Origin: Bacteroidales bacterium
GTDB lineage: Bacteria > Bacteroidota > Bacteroidia > Bacteroidales > UBA10428
Length of the DNA stretch: 5,160 nt
NCBI GenBank assembly: GCA_016938095.1
Contig: JAFGVG010000022.1
Span: 1-5,160 of the forward strand
Reading direction: 5' to 3'
This document shows positions 1 to 5,160 of the stretch, in pieces; positions within the stretch are counted from its first letter, which is position 1, and each line of letters starts with the position of its first letter. The notes beneath the pieces are model-generated. The model saw nothing but the letters and a program-made list of their open reading frames with translations. It was not told the origin of the DNA and ran no database searches. The position numbers and the translations under genes are program-made.

Positions 1-93
1 TTCATTCAAAAATGATTGCCCCGAAATTAACTTTTTATATTAAAAATTCATAAAATTACAGGGAAAGTTTATATAGTTTCAGAAAATAAGGAC

Positions 94-122
94 AAAAAAA
101 AGCGTAGCCGGAGGCTACGCTT
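94..122 (-). terminator. Intrinsic terminator of trxB
   Basis: A perfect 10-bp inverted repeat lies at 100-109 and 113-122 with a 3-base loop (110-112). The arm sequence is AAGCGTAGCC on the plus strand. Read on the minus strand, the GC-rich stem is followed at once by a run of T (complement of the A run 94-100), which is the classic Rho-independent layout. It sits about 33 bases beyond the trxB stop codon at 156-158. On the plus strand the A run precedes the hairpin and no T run follows, so it should end minus-strand transcripts only. Confidence 0.93.
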
Positions 123-155
123 AGCAAGGCGAGACAAGTTGCGTTTGTTGCTTTA

Positions 156-1154
156 TTACCGCTGCGCCAGGTACCGCTCTGCTTCAATGGCGGCTGAGCA
201 GCCCGATCCGGCGGCCGTCACCGCCTGGCGGTAAACCTTATCCTGAACATCTCCGCAGGCAAAAACCCCGGGAACATTGGTGAGTGGTGTGCCCGGAACG
301 GTTTTAATATACCCCGTTTCGTCGGTTTCGATAAAAGGTTTGAAAATGTCGGAGTTGGGTGTATGCCCGATAGCCAGGAAGAAACCGTCGATTTTTATCG
401 ATTCTTCACTTTCATCGGAATGCCCCATTCGCTTTATCAGTAAGGCTTCTTCAACTACGTGGTTTCCGCGCAGCTCTTTGGTGGTTCTTTCAAAAAGAAC
501 CTCAATATTAGGAGCATTCAGAACGCGCTTTTGCATAATCTTTGACGCCCTGAGGAAAGGTTTTCTGACAATGAGATAAACTTTCCGGCACATTCCGGCC
601 AGGTAAAGCGCTTCCTCACAGGCTGTGTCGCCTCCTCCCACAACGGCTACATCCTTATTCCGGTAAAAAAAACCATCGCAGGTGGCGCACGCCGAAACGC
701 CCGAACCTTTATAGTTTTCTTCCGATTGAAGTCCAAGATAGCGCGCGGTGGCTCCGGTGGCTATAATCACTGTATCGGCTTCATAAACTTTGTCTTCATC
801 AATCACCACCTTGTGGGTGGTACCTGAAAAATCTACCGATGTGGCTATTCCCCAACGGATATCGGTACCAAAACGGGCAGCCTGGCTTTCGAGGTCTTCC
901 ATCATTTTTGGGCCGGTAATGCCTTCAGGGTATCCCGGAAAATTCTCAACTTCGGTGGTGGTGGGTAACTGTGCCCCCGGTTGTATGCCTTTACACAATA
1001 ATGGCTTCAGATTTGCCCGGGCAGCGTAAATGGCGGCCGTGTAACCGGCAGGTCCCGAGCCAATGATCAGACATTTTACGTGTTCGGCAGGACTGCCTGC
1101 ATTGGTATTCGCATTTGTTCCGAGTTTGGTTTCCAACGGTTTAAACAGACTCAT
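156..1154 (-). CDS. trxB: Thioredoxin reductase (NADPH, low-molecular-weight type)
   Basis: Cytoplasmic FAD enzyme that passes electrons from NADPH to thioredoxin through a redox-active disulfide. Seen in the 332-residue product: the FAD-binding GSGPAG at 32-37, the active-site CATC (Cys156 and Cys159) followed by DGFFYR, a second dinucleotide-binding GGGDTA at 173-178 inside the inserted NADPH domain, and the C-terminal FAD motif CGDVQDKVYRQA around 300-311. The order FAD domain, NADPH domain, FAD domain tail is that of bacterial TrxB. The protein is slightly longer than usual because about 25 Asn/Thr/Gly-rich residues precede the FAD fold. The ATG at 1154 is the start because there is no other ATG, and no GTG at Val26, before the fold. 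The usual HRRxxxR motif binding the NADPH 2'-phosphate reads VRKPFLR (196-202), keeping two basic residues plus the distal Arg. No Shine-Dalgarno sequence is present. The gene stands alone, with its own terminator downstream. Family assignment is very secure. Confidence 0.97.
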   Translation of the reverse strand: MSLFKPLETKLGTNANTNAGSPAEHVKCLIIGSGPAGYTAAIYAARANLKPLLCKGIQPGAQLPTTTEVENFPGYPEGITGPKMMEDLESQAARFGTDIRWGIATSVDFSGTTHKVVIDEDKVYEADTVIIATGATARYLGLQSEENYKGSGVSACATCDGFFYRNKDVAVVGGGDTACEEALYLAGMCRKVYLIVRKPFLRASKIMQKRVLNAPNIEVLFERTTKELRGNHVVEEALLIKRMGHSDESEESIKIDGFFLAIGHTPNSDIFKPFIETDETGYIKTVPGTPLTNVPGVFACGDVQDKVYRQAVTAAGSGCSAAIEAERYLAQR

Positions 1155-1230
1155 ATGAAAATATATTAATAGTTTAATTTGGTCTACCAGTCAATAAATA
1201 TACCAAATATTTTTTCGCCGGTTTACATGA

Positions 1231-1238
1231 CAAAATTA
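1231..1238 (-). promoter_or_regulatory. Candidate -7 promoter element for trxB
   Basis: Read on the minus strand this is TAATTTTG, a full match to the Bacteroidota -7 consensus TAnnTTTG. It lies 76 bases upstream of the trxB ATG, leaving a leader of roughly 70 bases. No TTG (-33 element) is found 17-23 bases further upstream, so the call rests on one short motif in A/T-rich DNA where chance matches are common. The rest of the 1155-1288 intergenic region is A/T-rich and must also hold the start signals of the divergent kinase gene. The best plus-strand candidates there are TAACTTCG at 1253-1260 and GAGCTTTG at 1262-1269, each one base off the consensus. Confidence 0.4.
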
Positions 1239-1288
1239 CTGATTATATATGCTAACTTCGTGAGCTTTGAAAAAAGTATGTATCTACC

Positions 1289-2209
1289 ATGAGAAAGATT
1301 TATACCATTGGCGAAACGGTACTTGACATTCTCTTCAAAAACAAACTTCCGTTTACTGCCAGGCCAGGCGGGGCGTGCCTGAACAGCGCGGTAACATTGG
1401 GGCGTCTTCAGTTGCCGGTTCATTTTATTGGCGAGTATGGCATGGACGAGGTGGGGAATATTGTGGATTCTTTTCTCAGGGAAAACAATGTTTCCACGCA
1501 ATATGTATACCGGTATTACGACGGGAAGTCGACACTTGCACTGGCATTTCTGAATGAAAACAACGATGCCAGTTACGATTTTTATAAAATATATCCCGGC
1601 AACCGCCTGGCTGTTGATTTTCCCGAGATCATGCAGGACGATATCGTGCTTTTCGGATCGATATACGCGGTAACGGCCGAAGTGCGGAAAAAGCTGATTG
1701 AATTTATTCAGCAAGCCAATAAAAAAAAGGCCATTGTTATTTACGATCCCAATTTCAGGAAACCTCACCTGCATGAGCTGGCCAGGCTAAAACCGCTGAT
1801 CCTCGAAAATTTTACCTATGCCGACATCATCCGGGGTTCCAACGAGGACTTCTCTTTTATTCTGGGGGCGGCTGACGCCGATGAAGCTTATGCCGAGATA
1901 GGGCAGCATTGCGAAAACCTGTTGTACACTTCCAGCAAAAAAGGGGTTTATGTGCGAACTCCGGGACTAGCCATGACTTTACCCGTCAAAACCATCGATC
2001 CGCTCAGTACCATTGGTGCCGGTGATAACTTTAACGCGGGTATTGTTTACTCGCTTTATAAAAACAATATTACCCACAAGGATCTGCAACACCTCAGGGC
2101 AGAACAATGGGAAGACATAGTCAGTACCGCCGTTGAATTTGCCACACACGTTTGTTTGAGTTACGACAATTACATATCCAATGAATTTGCCGCACAGTAT
2201 CAGCTATAA
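1289..2209 (+). CDS. PfkB-family carbohydrate kinase (fructokinase-like)
   Basis: A ribokinase/PfkB-fold cytoplasmic kinase that should transfer phosphate from ATP to a sugar or sugar-like alcohol. At 306 residues it has the normal family length. Seen in order: the N-terminal strand with GE (8-9) and Asp13, the substrate-side PGGACLNSA (26-34, with the GG and Asn32 typical of PfkB signature 1), a DPNFRKP stretch mid-protein of the fructokinase type, the GSNEDF segment matching the family's 'N-E-E' region, and signature 2 as STIGAGDNFNAG (240-251) with Asp246 as the expected catalytic base and GAG (243-245) forming the anion hole. The usual DTTGAGD is changed to STIGAGD, with an Asp three residues earlier (Asp237). 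The start ATG is chosen because the first beta strand begins at once (RKIYTIGE). There is no Shine-Dalgarno sequence. It is divergent from trxB and convergent with the aldolase gene. The substrate cannot be told from sequence: fructose is the default guess, but ribose, adenosine or other sugars are possible. Confidence 0.93.
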   Translation: MRKIYTIGETVLDILFKNKLPFTARPGGACLNSAVTLGRLQLPVHFIGEYGMDEVGNIVDSFLRENNVSTQYVYRYYDGKSTLALAFLNENNDASYDFYKIYPGNRLAVDFPEIMQDDIVLFGSIYAVTAEVRKKLIEFIQQANKKKAIVIYDPNFRKPHLHELARLKPLILENFTYADIIRGSNEDFSFILGAADADEAYAEIGQHCENLLYTSSKKGVYVRTPGLAMTLPVKTIDPLSTIGAGDNFNAGIVYSLYKNNITHKDLQHLRAEQWEDIVSTAVEFATHVCLSYDNYISNEFAAQYQL

Positions 2210-2238
2210 AAGGTGTTGCTGTCTGTTTCCTCTTTTCG

Positions 2239-2907
2239 TTATTCGCGCGATGTATGTGCCGGAGTGTTGCCCATGAGTTGGTCAAGCGCTTCGAGCTGTG
2301 CCGGGCTTAATGGTTTTGCCTGCCCGGTTCCGGTAATCAGCGTCATTCTGGCAGCTGCTTCCAAAACCTCAAGCCGATCGAAGGCTGTCAGTAAATCTTT
2401 GCCCAGGCAAACGATACCATGGTTCTGCAGCAATATAACATTGTTTAATTGCTGCCTGGTCGATGCTGCCTCTGCCACAACGGCCGCCAGTTCTTTTGTT
2501 CCCATCAGGGCATAGGGTGCCATTACCGGTATTCCCAAAATGGCCCTGGCTTCGGCAATAAGGGTGCAGTTAATTTCTTTATCCATGGCGGTAAAGCTGG
2601 TGGCAACCGGTGGATGGGCATGCACAATGGCAAAAACATCGGGTCGTGTTTTGTAAATTGCCAAATGCATAGCGCTTTCGATGCTTGGCTTAAGTTCCGG
2701 TGTCAGATTTTCTCCGGTTTCCAGCATCATGCCAATCTGTCGCCCCCGCATATTGCCTTTGTCAAGCGCAGAAGGGGTGATGAGTATGCATTCGGGCGTT
2801 CTTACGCTTATATTGCCTCCCGATGCGGTTGTTAATCCTCTGTTGTATAGCCTGCGCATATAACAGGCCACTTCTTTACGCAACGTTTTCAGATCTTTTT
2901 CGGTCAT
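2239..2907 (-). CDS. Class II aldolase/adducin-family protein (L-fuculose-phosphate aldolase-like)
   Basis: Predicted cytoplasmic, metal (usually Zn2+)-dependent enzyme acting on a sugar phosphate. FucA-type members cleave a ketose 1-phosphate to dihydroxyacetone phosphate and an aldehyde. The 222-residue product has the family's full length and landmarks: GLTTASGGNISVR (24-36) for phosphate binding, LITPSALDKG (42-51), KPSIESAMH (73-81) with Glu77 at the place of the catalytic acid/base, HAHPP with metal ligands His96 and His98, and QNHGIV with the third ligand His163. The spacing parallels E. coli FucA (Glu73, His92, His94, His155). The ATG at 2907 gives the expected N-terminus, and no Shine-Dalgarno sequence precedes it. 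The gene is tail to tail with the kinase, 29 bases apart with no hairpin between them, and head to head with amrS. Relatives with the same fold include L-ribulose-5-phosphate 4-epimerase, rhamnulose-1-phosphate aldolase, methylthioribulose-1-phosphate dehydratase and the DrdA aldolase of 5-deoxyribose salvage, so the exact substrate is open. Confidence 0.93.
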   Translation of the reverse strand: MTEKDLKTLRKEVACYMRRLYNRGLTTASGGNISVRTPECILITPSALDKGNMRGRQIGMMLETGENLTPELKPSIESAMHLAIYKTRPDVFAIVHAHPPVATSFTAMDKEINCTLIAEARAILGIPVMAPYALMGTKELAAVVAEAASTRQQLNNVILLQNHGIVCLGKDLLTAFDRLEVLEAAARMTLITGTGQAKPLSPAQLEALDQLMGNTPAHTSRE

Positions 2908-2963
2908 TTTTGTAGTTTAACGGGCAAAGCCTGGTTTTTTTTTGCAATTTTACCTCTGGCTGA

Positions 2964-2980
2964 CAGGCAGCTCAGGCAGC
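2964..2980. repeat. Short tandem repeat CAGGCAGC x2
   Basis: The 8-mer CAGGCAGC occurs at 2964-2971 and again at 2973-2980, a 9-base period, in the intergenic region between the divergent aldolase and amrS genes. It directly abuts the candidate aldolase -7 element, so it would fall around or just after the transcription start of that gene. It could be a binding site repeated on one face of the helix, but it is short and may be chance. Confidence 0.4.
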
Positions 2981-2987
2981 AAAAGTA
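2980..2987 (-). promoter_or_regulatory. Candidate -7 promoter element for the class II aldolase
   Basis: Read on the minus strand this is TACTTTTG followed by C, a full match to the Bacteroidota -7 consensus TAnnTTTG in its common extended form ending in GC. It is 72 bases upstream of the aldolase ATG, which would give a leader of about 65 bases. No TTG is found at the expected -33 distance; that position already falls at the start of amrS, so the aldolase promoter would overlap the beginning of the amrS coding region. No equally good plus-strand element for amrS was found in the 99 bases between the two genes. Confidence 0.5.
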
Positions 2988-3006
2988 CATAAAATTCAAT
3001 TTGGCC

Positions 3007-4005
3007 ATGGAAGCCTTGTACTATATTCCTTCAGCAAAAGGTGTAAAATGTACACTGTGCCCGCACAATTGTTTGATAACTGAGGGCAAAGCCGGCATCT
3101 GCAAGGTACGTCGCAATGTCAATGGCAAACTAATTGCCGAAACCTGGGGTTATCTATCAGCGGTTCACCTCGATCCCATTGAGAAAAAACCCTTGTATCA
3201 TTTTTTCCCCGGCAGGCAGATCCTTTCGCTGGGAAGCGTGGGTTGCAATATGCATTGCCTTTGCTGTCAGAACTGGCAGATATCACAGGTGCCGGTTCCG
3301 GAAGACGGTGTTTCAGCCTTTACCGAACCCAGCGCAATAGTCCGGAAATCTCTATCACTGAGCGGAAATATAGGGGTTGCCTATACGTATAATGAGCCAA
3401 CCGTATGGTATGAATACATGCTCGAAACCGCCAGGCTGGTTCGTCAGGCCGGGTTAAAAAACGTTATGGTTTCCAACGGTTATATCAATGCGGAACCTTT
3501 GCAGGAACTGCTGGAATATATCGATGCTTTTAATATAGACCTGAAAGGCTTTACCGATAAATTTTACCGCGAATATACCGGCGCCAGGCTCGAACCGGTG
3601 CTTCAAACACTGAAGCAAATCAAAAAGGCAAACCGTCACCTCGAGATTACCAACCTTGTCATTCCCGGGCAAAATGATGATATCGTCATTTTCAGGAAGA
3701 TGGTCGATTGGATTGCCACTGAACTGGGAACGGATACCGTGTTGCACCTTTCGCGTTATCACCCGGCTTTCAGGTCCGACGAAGCATCCACCCCCGCCGC
3801 TACCCTTGAGAATTTTTGCCGCATTGCGCATGAAAAGCTTCATTTTGTTTATGCAGGAAACATTCAGCTGAAAGCATTTCAGGATACCTATTGTCCCGTT
3901 TGCGGAAATTTACTGGTTTCCCGTACAGGTTATGACGTTACCGTGCAGTCATTAACGAACGATGGTGCCTGCAAAAGATGCGGCAGAAAAGTAATATCCT
4001 GTTAA
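3007..4005 (+). CDS. amrS: AmmeMemoRadiSam-type radical SAM enzyme
   Basis: A radical S-adenosylmethionine enzyme related to pyruvate formate-lyase activating enzymes and placed in the family that co-occurs with AMMECR1 and Memo proteins; the reaction is not settled as far as I know. Seen in the 332-residue product: an N-terminal cysteine cluster (Cys15, Cys18, Cys22, Cys32), the hallmark WGYLSAVHLDPIEKKPLYHF (47-66), the radical SAM motif Cys80-x3-Cys84-x2-Cys87 followed by QNWQIS, which binds the 4Fe-4S cluster that cleaves SAM, YTYNEPTVW and NVMVSNGYI in the barrel, DLKGF, and two C-terminal CxxC pairs (296/299 and 322/325) that look like a metal knuckle. Length and motif order are normal for the family. 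I start at the ATG at 3007 rather than the in-frame TTG at 3001, because family members begin shortly before this point and TTG starts are rare. No Shine-Dalgarno sequence is present. No AMMECR1 or Memo gene lies in the window. The permease gene follows 63 bases later on the same strand. Confidence 0.95.
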   Translation: MEALYYIPSAKGVKCTLCPHNCLITEGKAGICKVRRNVNGKLIAETWGYLSAVHLDPIEKKPLYHFFPGRQILSLGSVGCNMHCLCCQNWQISQVPVPEDGVSAFTEPSAIVRKSLSLSGNIGVAYTYNEPTVWYEYMLETARLVRQAGLKNVMVSNGYINAEPLQELLEYIDAFNIDLKGFTDKFYREYTGARLEPVLQTLKQIKKANRHLEITNLVIPGQNDDIVIFRKMVDWIATELGTDTVLHLSRYHPAFRSDEASTPAATLENFCRIAHEKLHFVYAGNIQLKAFQDTYCPVCGNLLVSRTGYDVTVQSLTNDGACKRCGRKVISC

Positions 4006-4035
4006 AATTTCCGTTCGTAGCTGTAACTTCAGCGG

Positions 4036-4052
4036 ATTATGATCGTCATAAT
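4036..4052. repeat. Perfect 7-bp AT-rich inverted repeat upstream of the permease
   Basis: ATTATGA (4036-4042) and TCATAAT (4046-4052) are perfect reverse complements separated by TCG. The dyad ends 16 bases before the permease ATG at 4069 and 30 bases after the amrS stop. No T run follows, and the stem is mostly A/T, so it is a poor terminator. A protein operator or a small leader hairpin is more likely. The right arm contains the first two bases of an ATG that is followed directly by TAA, in the same frame as the permease. Confidence 0.45.
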
Positions 4053-4068
4053 GTAAACTCATCTGGCA

Positions 4069-5160
4069 ATGTTCAACAATTATCTGAAAACTGCACTGCG
4101 AAATATTTTTCGTCATAAAACCTATGTAATAATCAATATCCTTGGTCTTGCGGTTGGTTTTGCGTGCTCCCTGCTCATCTTCCTGTTTGTGATTCACGAA
4201 CTGAGTTTTGACAAGTTTAATGATAAGTACGACAGAATTTACCGGCTTTACCTGGTGGGAAAATTCGGGGAATCGGAATTTAAAGGTGCCTGGACGGCCG
4301 CTCCAACAGCCCGTGCCTTTGTCGAGGAGTTCCCTGAAGTGGAAACGGCTGTGCGTATGGAAAGATGGGATGAGGCGCTGATCAGGATCGACGACCGCAA
4401 ATACGTGGAAACCAAAATTGCGCTGGCCGATTCGGGTTTCTTTAATATCTTTAACCTCCACCTGCTCCGGGGAGACCCACGTACCGCCTTATCGCAACCC
4501 AATGCTGTTGTGCTCACAGAACGCCAATCGGTAAAATACTTCGGACAGGCTGATGCCATTGGCCGGCACCTGCGCATAGGAAACGATACCGCGCTGTACA
4601 CCATTACCGGAATCATGGAAAATGTTCCCGAGAACAGTCATCTCGAATTCGATATCCTGATCTCGTTCTTAACCAATCCGCGTGCCAACGACGACTTCTG
4701 GCTGTCCAACAGCTTTGCCACTTACATCCTGCTGAAAGAAAATGCCGCTGTGGAAACCGTTGAAAGTAAGCTGCCGCAAATGGTTGAAAAGTATGTTGGC
4801 CCACAGGTACAGCGGGTTCTGGGAATGGACCTGCAGGCATTTTCCGCATCGGGCAATGAGTATGGTATTTTTATGCAGCCCATGTCGGACATTCATCTTA
4901 ATCCCGATATTGATTCGGATTTCAAACAATCAAACGACCGCAAATACATTTATATATTTTCAGCTGTTGCCTTTTTAATATTACTGGTGGCCGGCATTAA
5001 TTACATGAACTTGTCCACTGCCCGTTCCATGAAACGATCACGCGAAGTTGGTATGCGCAAGGTAGTGGGTTCAACCAAGGGATTGCTGGTTTGGCAATTT
5101 ATGATCGAATCGGTTTTCATTACCCTTATTTCCCTGCTAATAGCCATTTTGCTTGTCGAA
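4069..5160 (+). CDS. FtsX/MacB-like ABC transporter permease, N-terminal part (cut by window end)
   Basis: Inner-membrane permease subunit of an ABC system of the MacB/LolE/FtsX type, expected to pair with a separate ATPase and to work on extracytoplasmic substrates such as lipoproteins, peptides or drugs. 364 codons are open to the window edge without a stop. Seen in order: a short cytoplasmic start (FNNYLKTALRNIFRHK), a first membrane helix at about 20-42, a large periplasmic core domain at about 45-290 of MacB_PCD type, a second membrane helix at about 294-313, the cytoplasmic loop NYMNLSTARSMKRSREVGMRKVVGS (in two parts: 311-320 and 321-335), which is the hallmark of Bacteroidota members and contacts the ATPase, and the beginning of a third helix at about 345-363. 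Full members are usually near 800 residues, so over half is missing. The ATG at 4069 is the only sensible start: an in-frame TAA at 4054 precedes it. No Shine-Dalgarno sequence is seen. Cotranscription with amrS is possible. No ATPase gene is in the window and the substrate is unknown. Confidence 0.95.
   Translation, partial: MFNNYLKTALRNIFRHKTYVIINILGLAVGFACSLLIFLFVIHELSFDKFNDKYDRIYRLYLVGKFGESEFKGAWTAAPTARAFVEEFPEVETAVRMERWDEALIRIDDRKYVETKIALADSGFFNIFNLHLLRGDPRTALSQPNAVVLTERQSVKYFGQADAIGRHLRIGNDTALYTITGIMENVPENSHLEFDILISFLTNPRANDDFWLSNSFATYILLKENAAVETVESKLPQMVEKYVGPQVQRVLGMDLQAFSASGNEYGIFMQPMSDIHLNPDIDSDFKQSNDRKYIYIFSAVAFLILLVAGINYMNLSTARSMKRSREVGMRKVVGSTKGLLVWQFMIESVFITLISLLIAILLVE

Noticed and set aside
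1253..1269. Plus-strand -7 elements TAACTTCG and GAGCTTTG for the kinase
   Set aside because: Each is one base off the TAnnTTTG consensus and neither has a TTG at the -33 distance; too weak to list as a separate feature.
1223..1774. 183-codon open frame on the minus strand opposite the kinase gene
   Set aside because: It lies antisense to a clear PfkB kinase, shows no family motif and has a composition expected of a shadow frame.
2210..2238. Possible bidirectional terminator between the converging kinase and aldolase genes
   Set aside because: No inverted repeat with a following T run is present in the 29 bases.
2449..2835. 128-codon plus-strand frame inside the aldolase gene
   Set aside because: It is antisense to the aldolase and is rich in Cys, Gly and His as expected from reversed codons; no domain is seen.
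2935..2943. Run of nine T between aldolase and amrS
   Set aside because: No hairpin on the correct side, so it is not a terminator; best seen as a homopolymer tract in an intergenic region.
3001..3006. TTG start for amrS, adding two residues
   Set aside because: The ATG at 3007 is a normal start and fits the family N-terminus; nothing supports the rarer codon.
4020..4033. GCTG/CAGC inverted repeat after amrS
   Set aside because: Only 4-bp arms with a 6-base loop and no T run; not a credible terminator.
3952..4461. 169-codon open frame on the minus strand across the amrS end and permease start
   Set aside because: It is antisense to two well-supported genes and has no recognisable domain; the permease reading frame on the plus strand is unambiguous.
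4248..4929. Several minus-strand open frames opposite the permease
   Set aside because: They overlap each other and a coding strand with strong FtsX/MacB motifs; they are shadows.

Overview
The window looks like chromosomal DNA of a Bacteroidota member. Three things point that way. The partial gene at the right edge is a MacB/FtsX-type permease of the kind abundant in that phylum, with a stretch NYMNLSTARS followed by REVGMRKVVGS. None of the five genes has a recognisable Shine-Dalgarno sequence, and the starts are preceded by A/T-rich DNA. Two divergent intergenic regions carry good matches to the Bacteroidota -7 promoter element TAnnTTTG. Genus or species cannot be read from this.

Layout, left to right: an A/T-rich non-coding edge (1-93) with no gene seen; an intrinsic terminator (94-122) serving the gene to its right; trxB, thioredoxin reductase, on the minus strand (156-1154); a divergent A/T-rich intergenic region (1155-1288); a PfkB-family sugar kinase on the plus strand (1289-2209); a 29-base convergent gap; a class II aldolase/adducin-family protein on the minus strand (2239-2907); a 99-base divergent region with a probable aldolase promoter; amrS, the radical SAM enzyme of the AmmeMemoRadiSam group, on the plus strand (3007-4005); a 63-base gap with a perfect AT-rich dyad; and the first 364 codons of an FtsX-like ABC transporter permease (4069 to the window end).

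The genes mostly alternate in strand, so no long operon is visible; only amrS and the permease could share a transcript. TrxB is a housekeeping redox enzyme. The kinase and the aldolase are both sugar/sugar-phosphate enzymes facing each other tail to tail, and the aldolase is divergent from the radical SAM gene. A functional link is possible, for example salvage of a deoxy-sugar by-product of radical SAM chemistry, but this is inference only. I see no CRISPR, tRNA, rRNA, insertion sequence, phage or defence gene. I did not find a convincing undescribed system: this is mostly ordinary core or semi-core metabolism with a few details worth checking.
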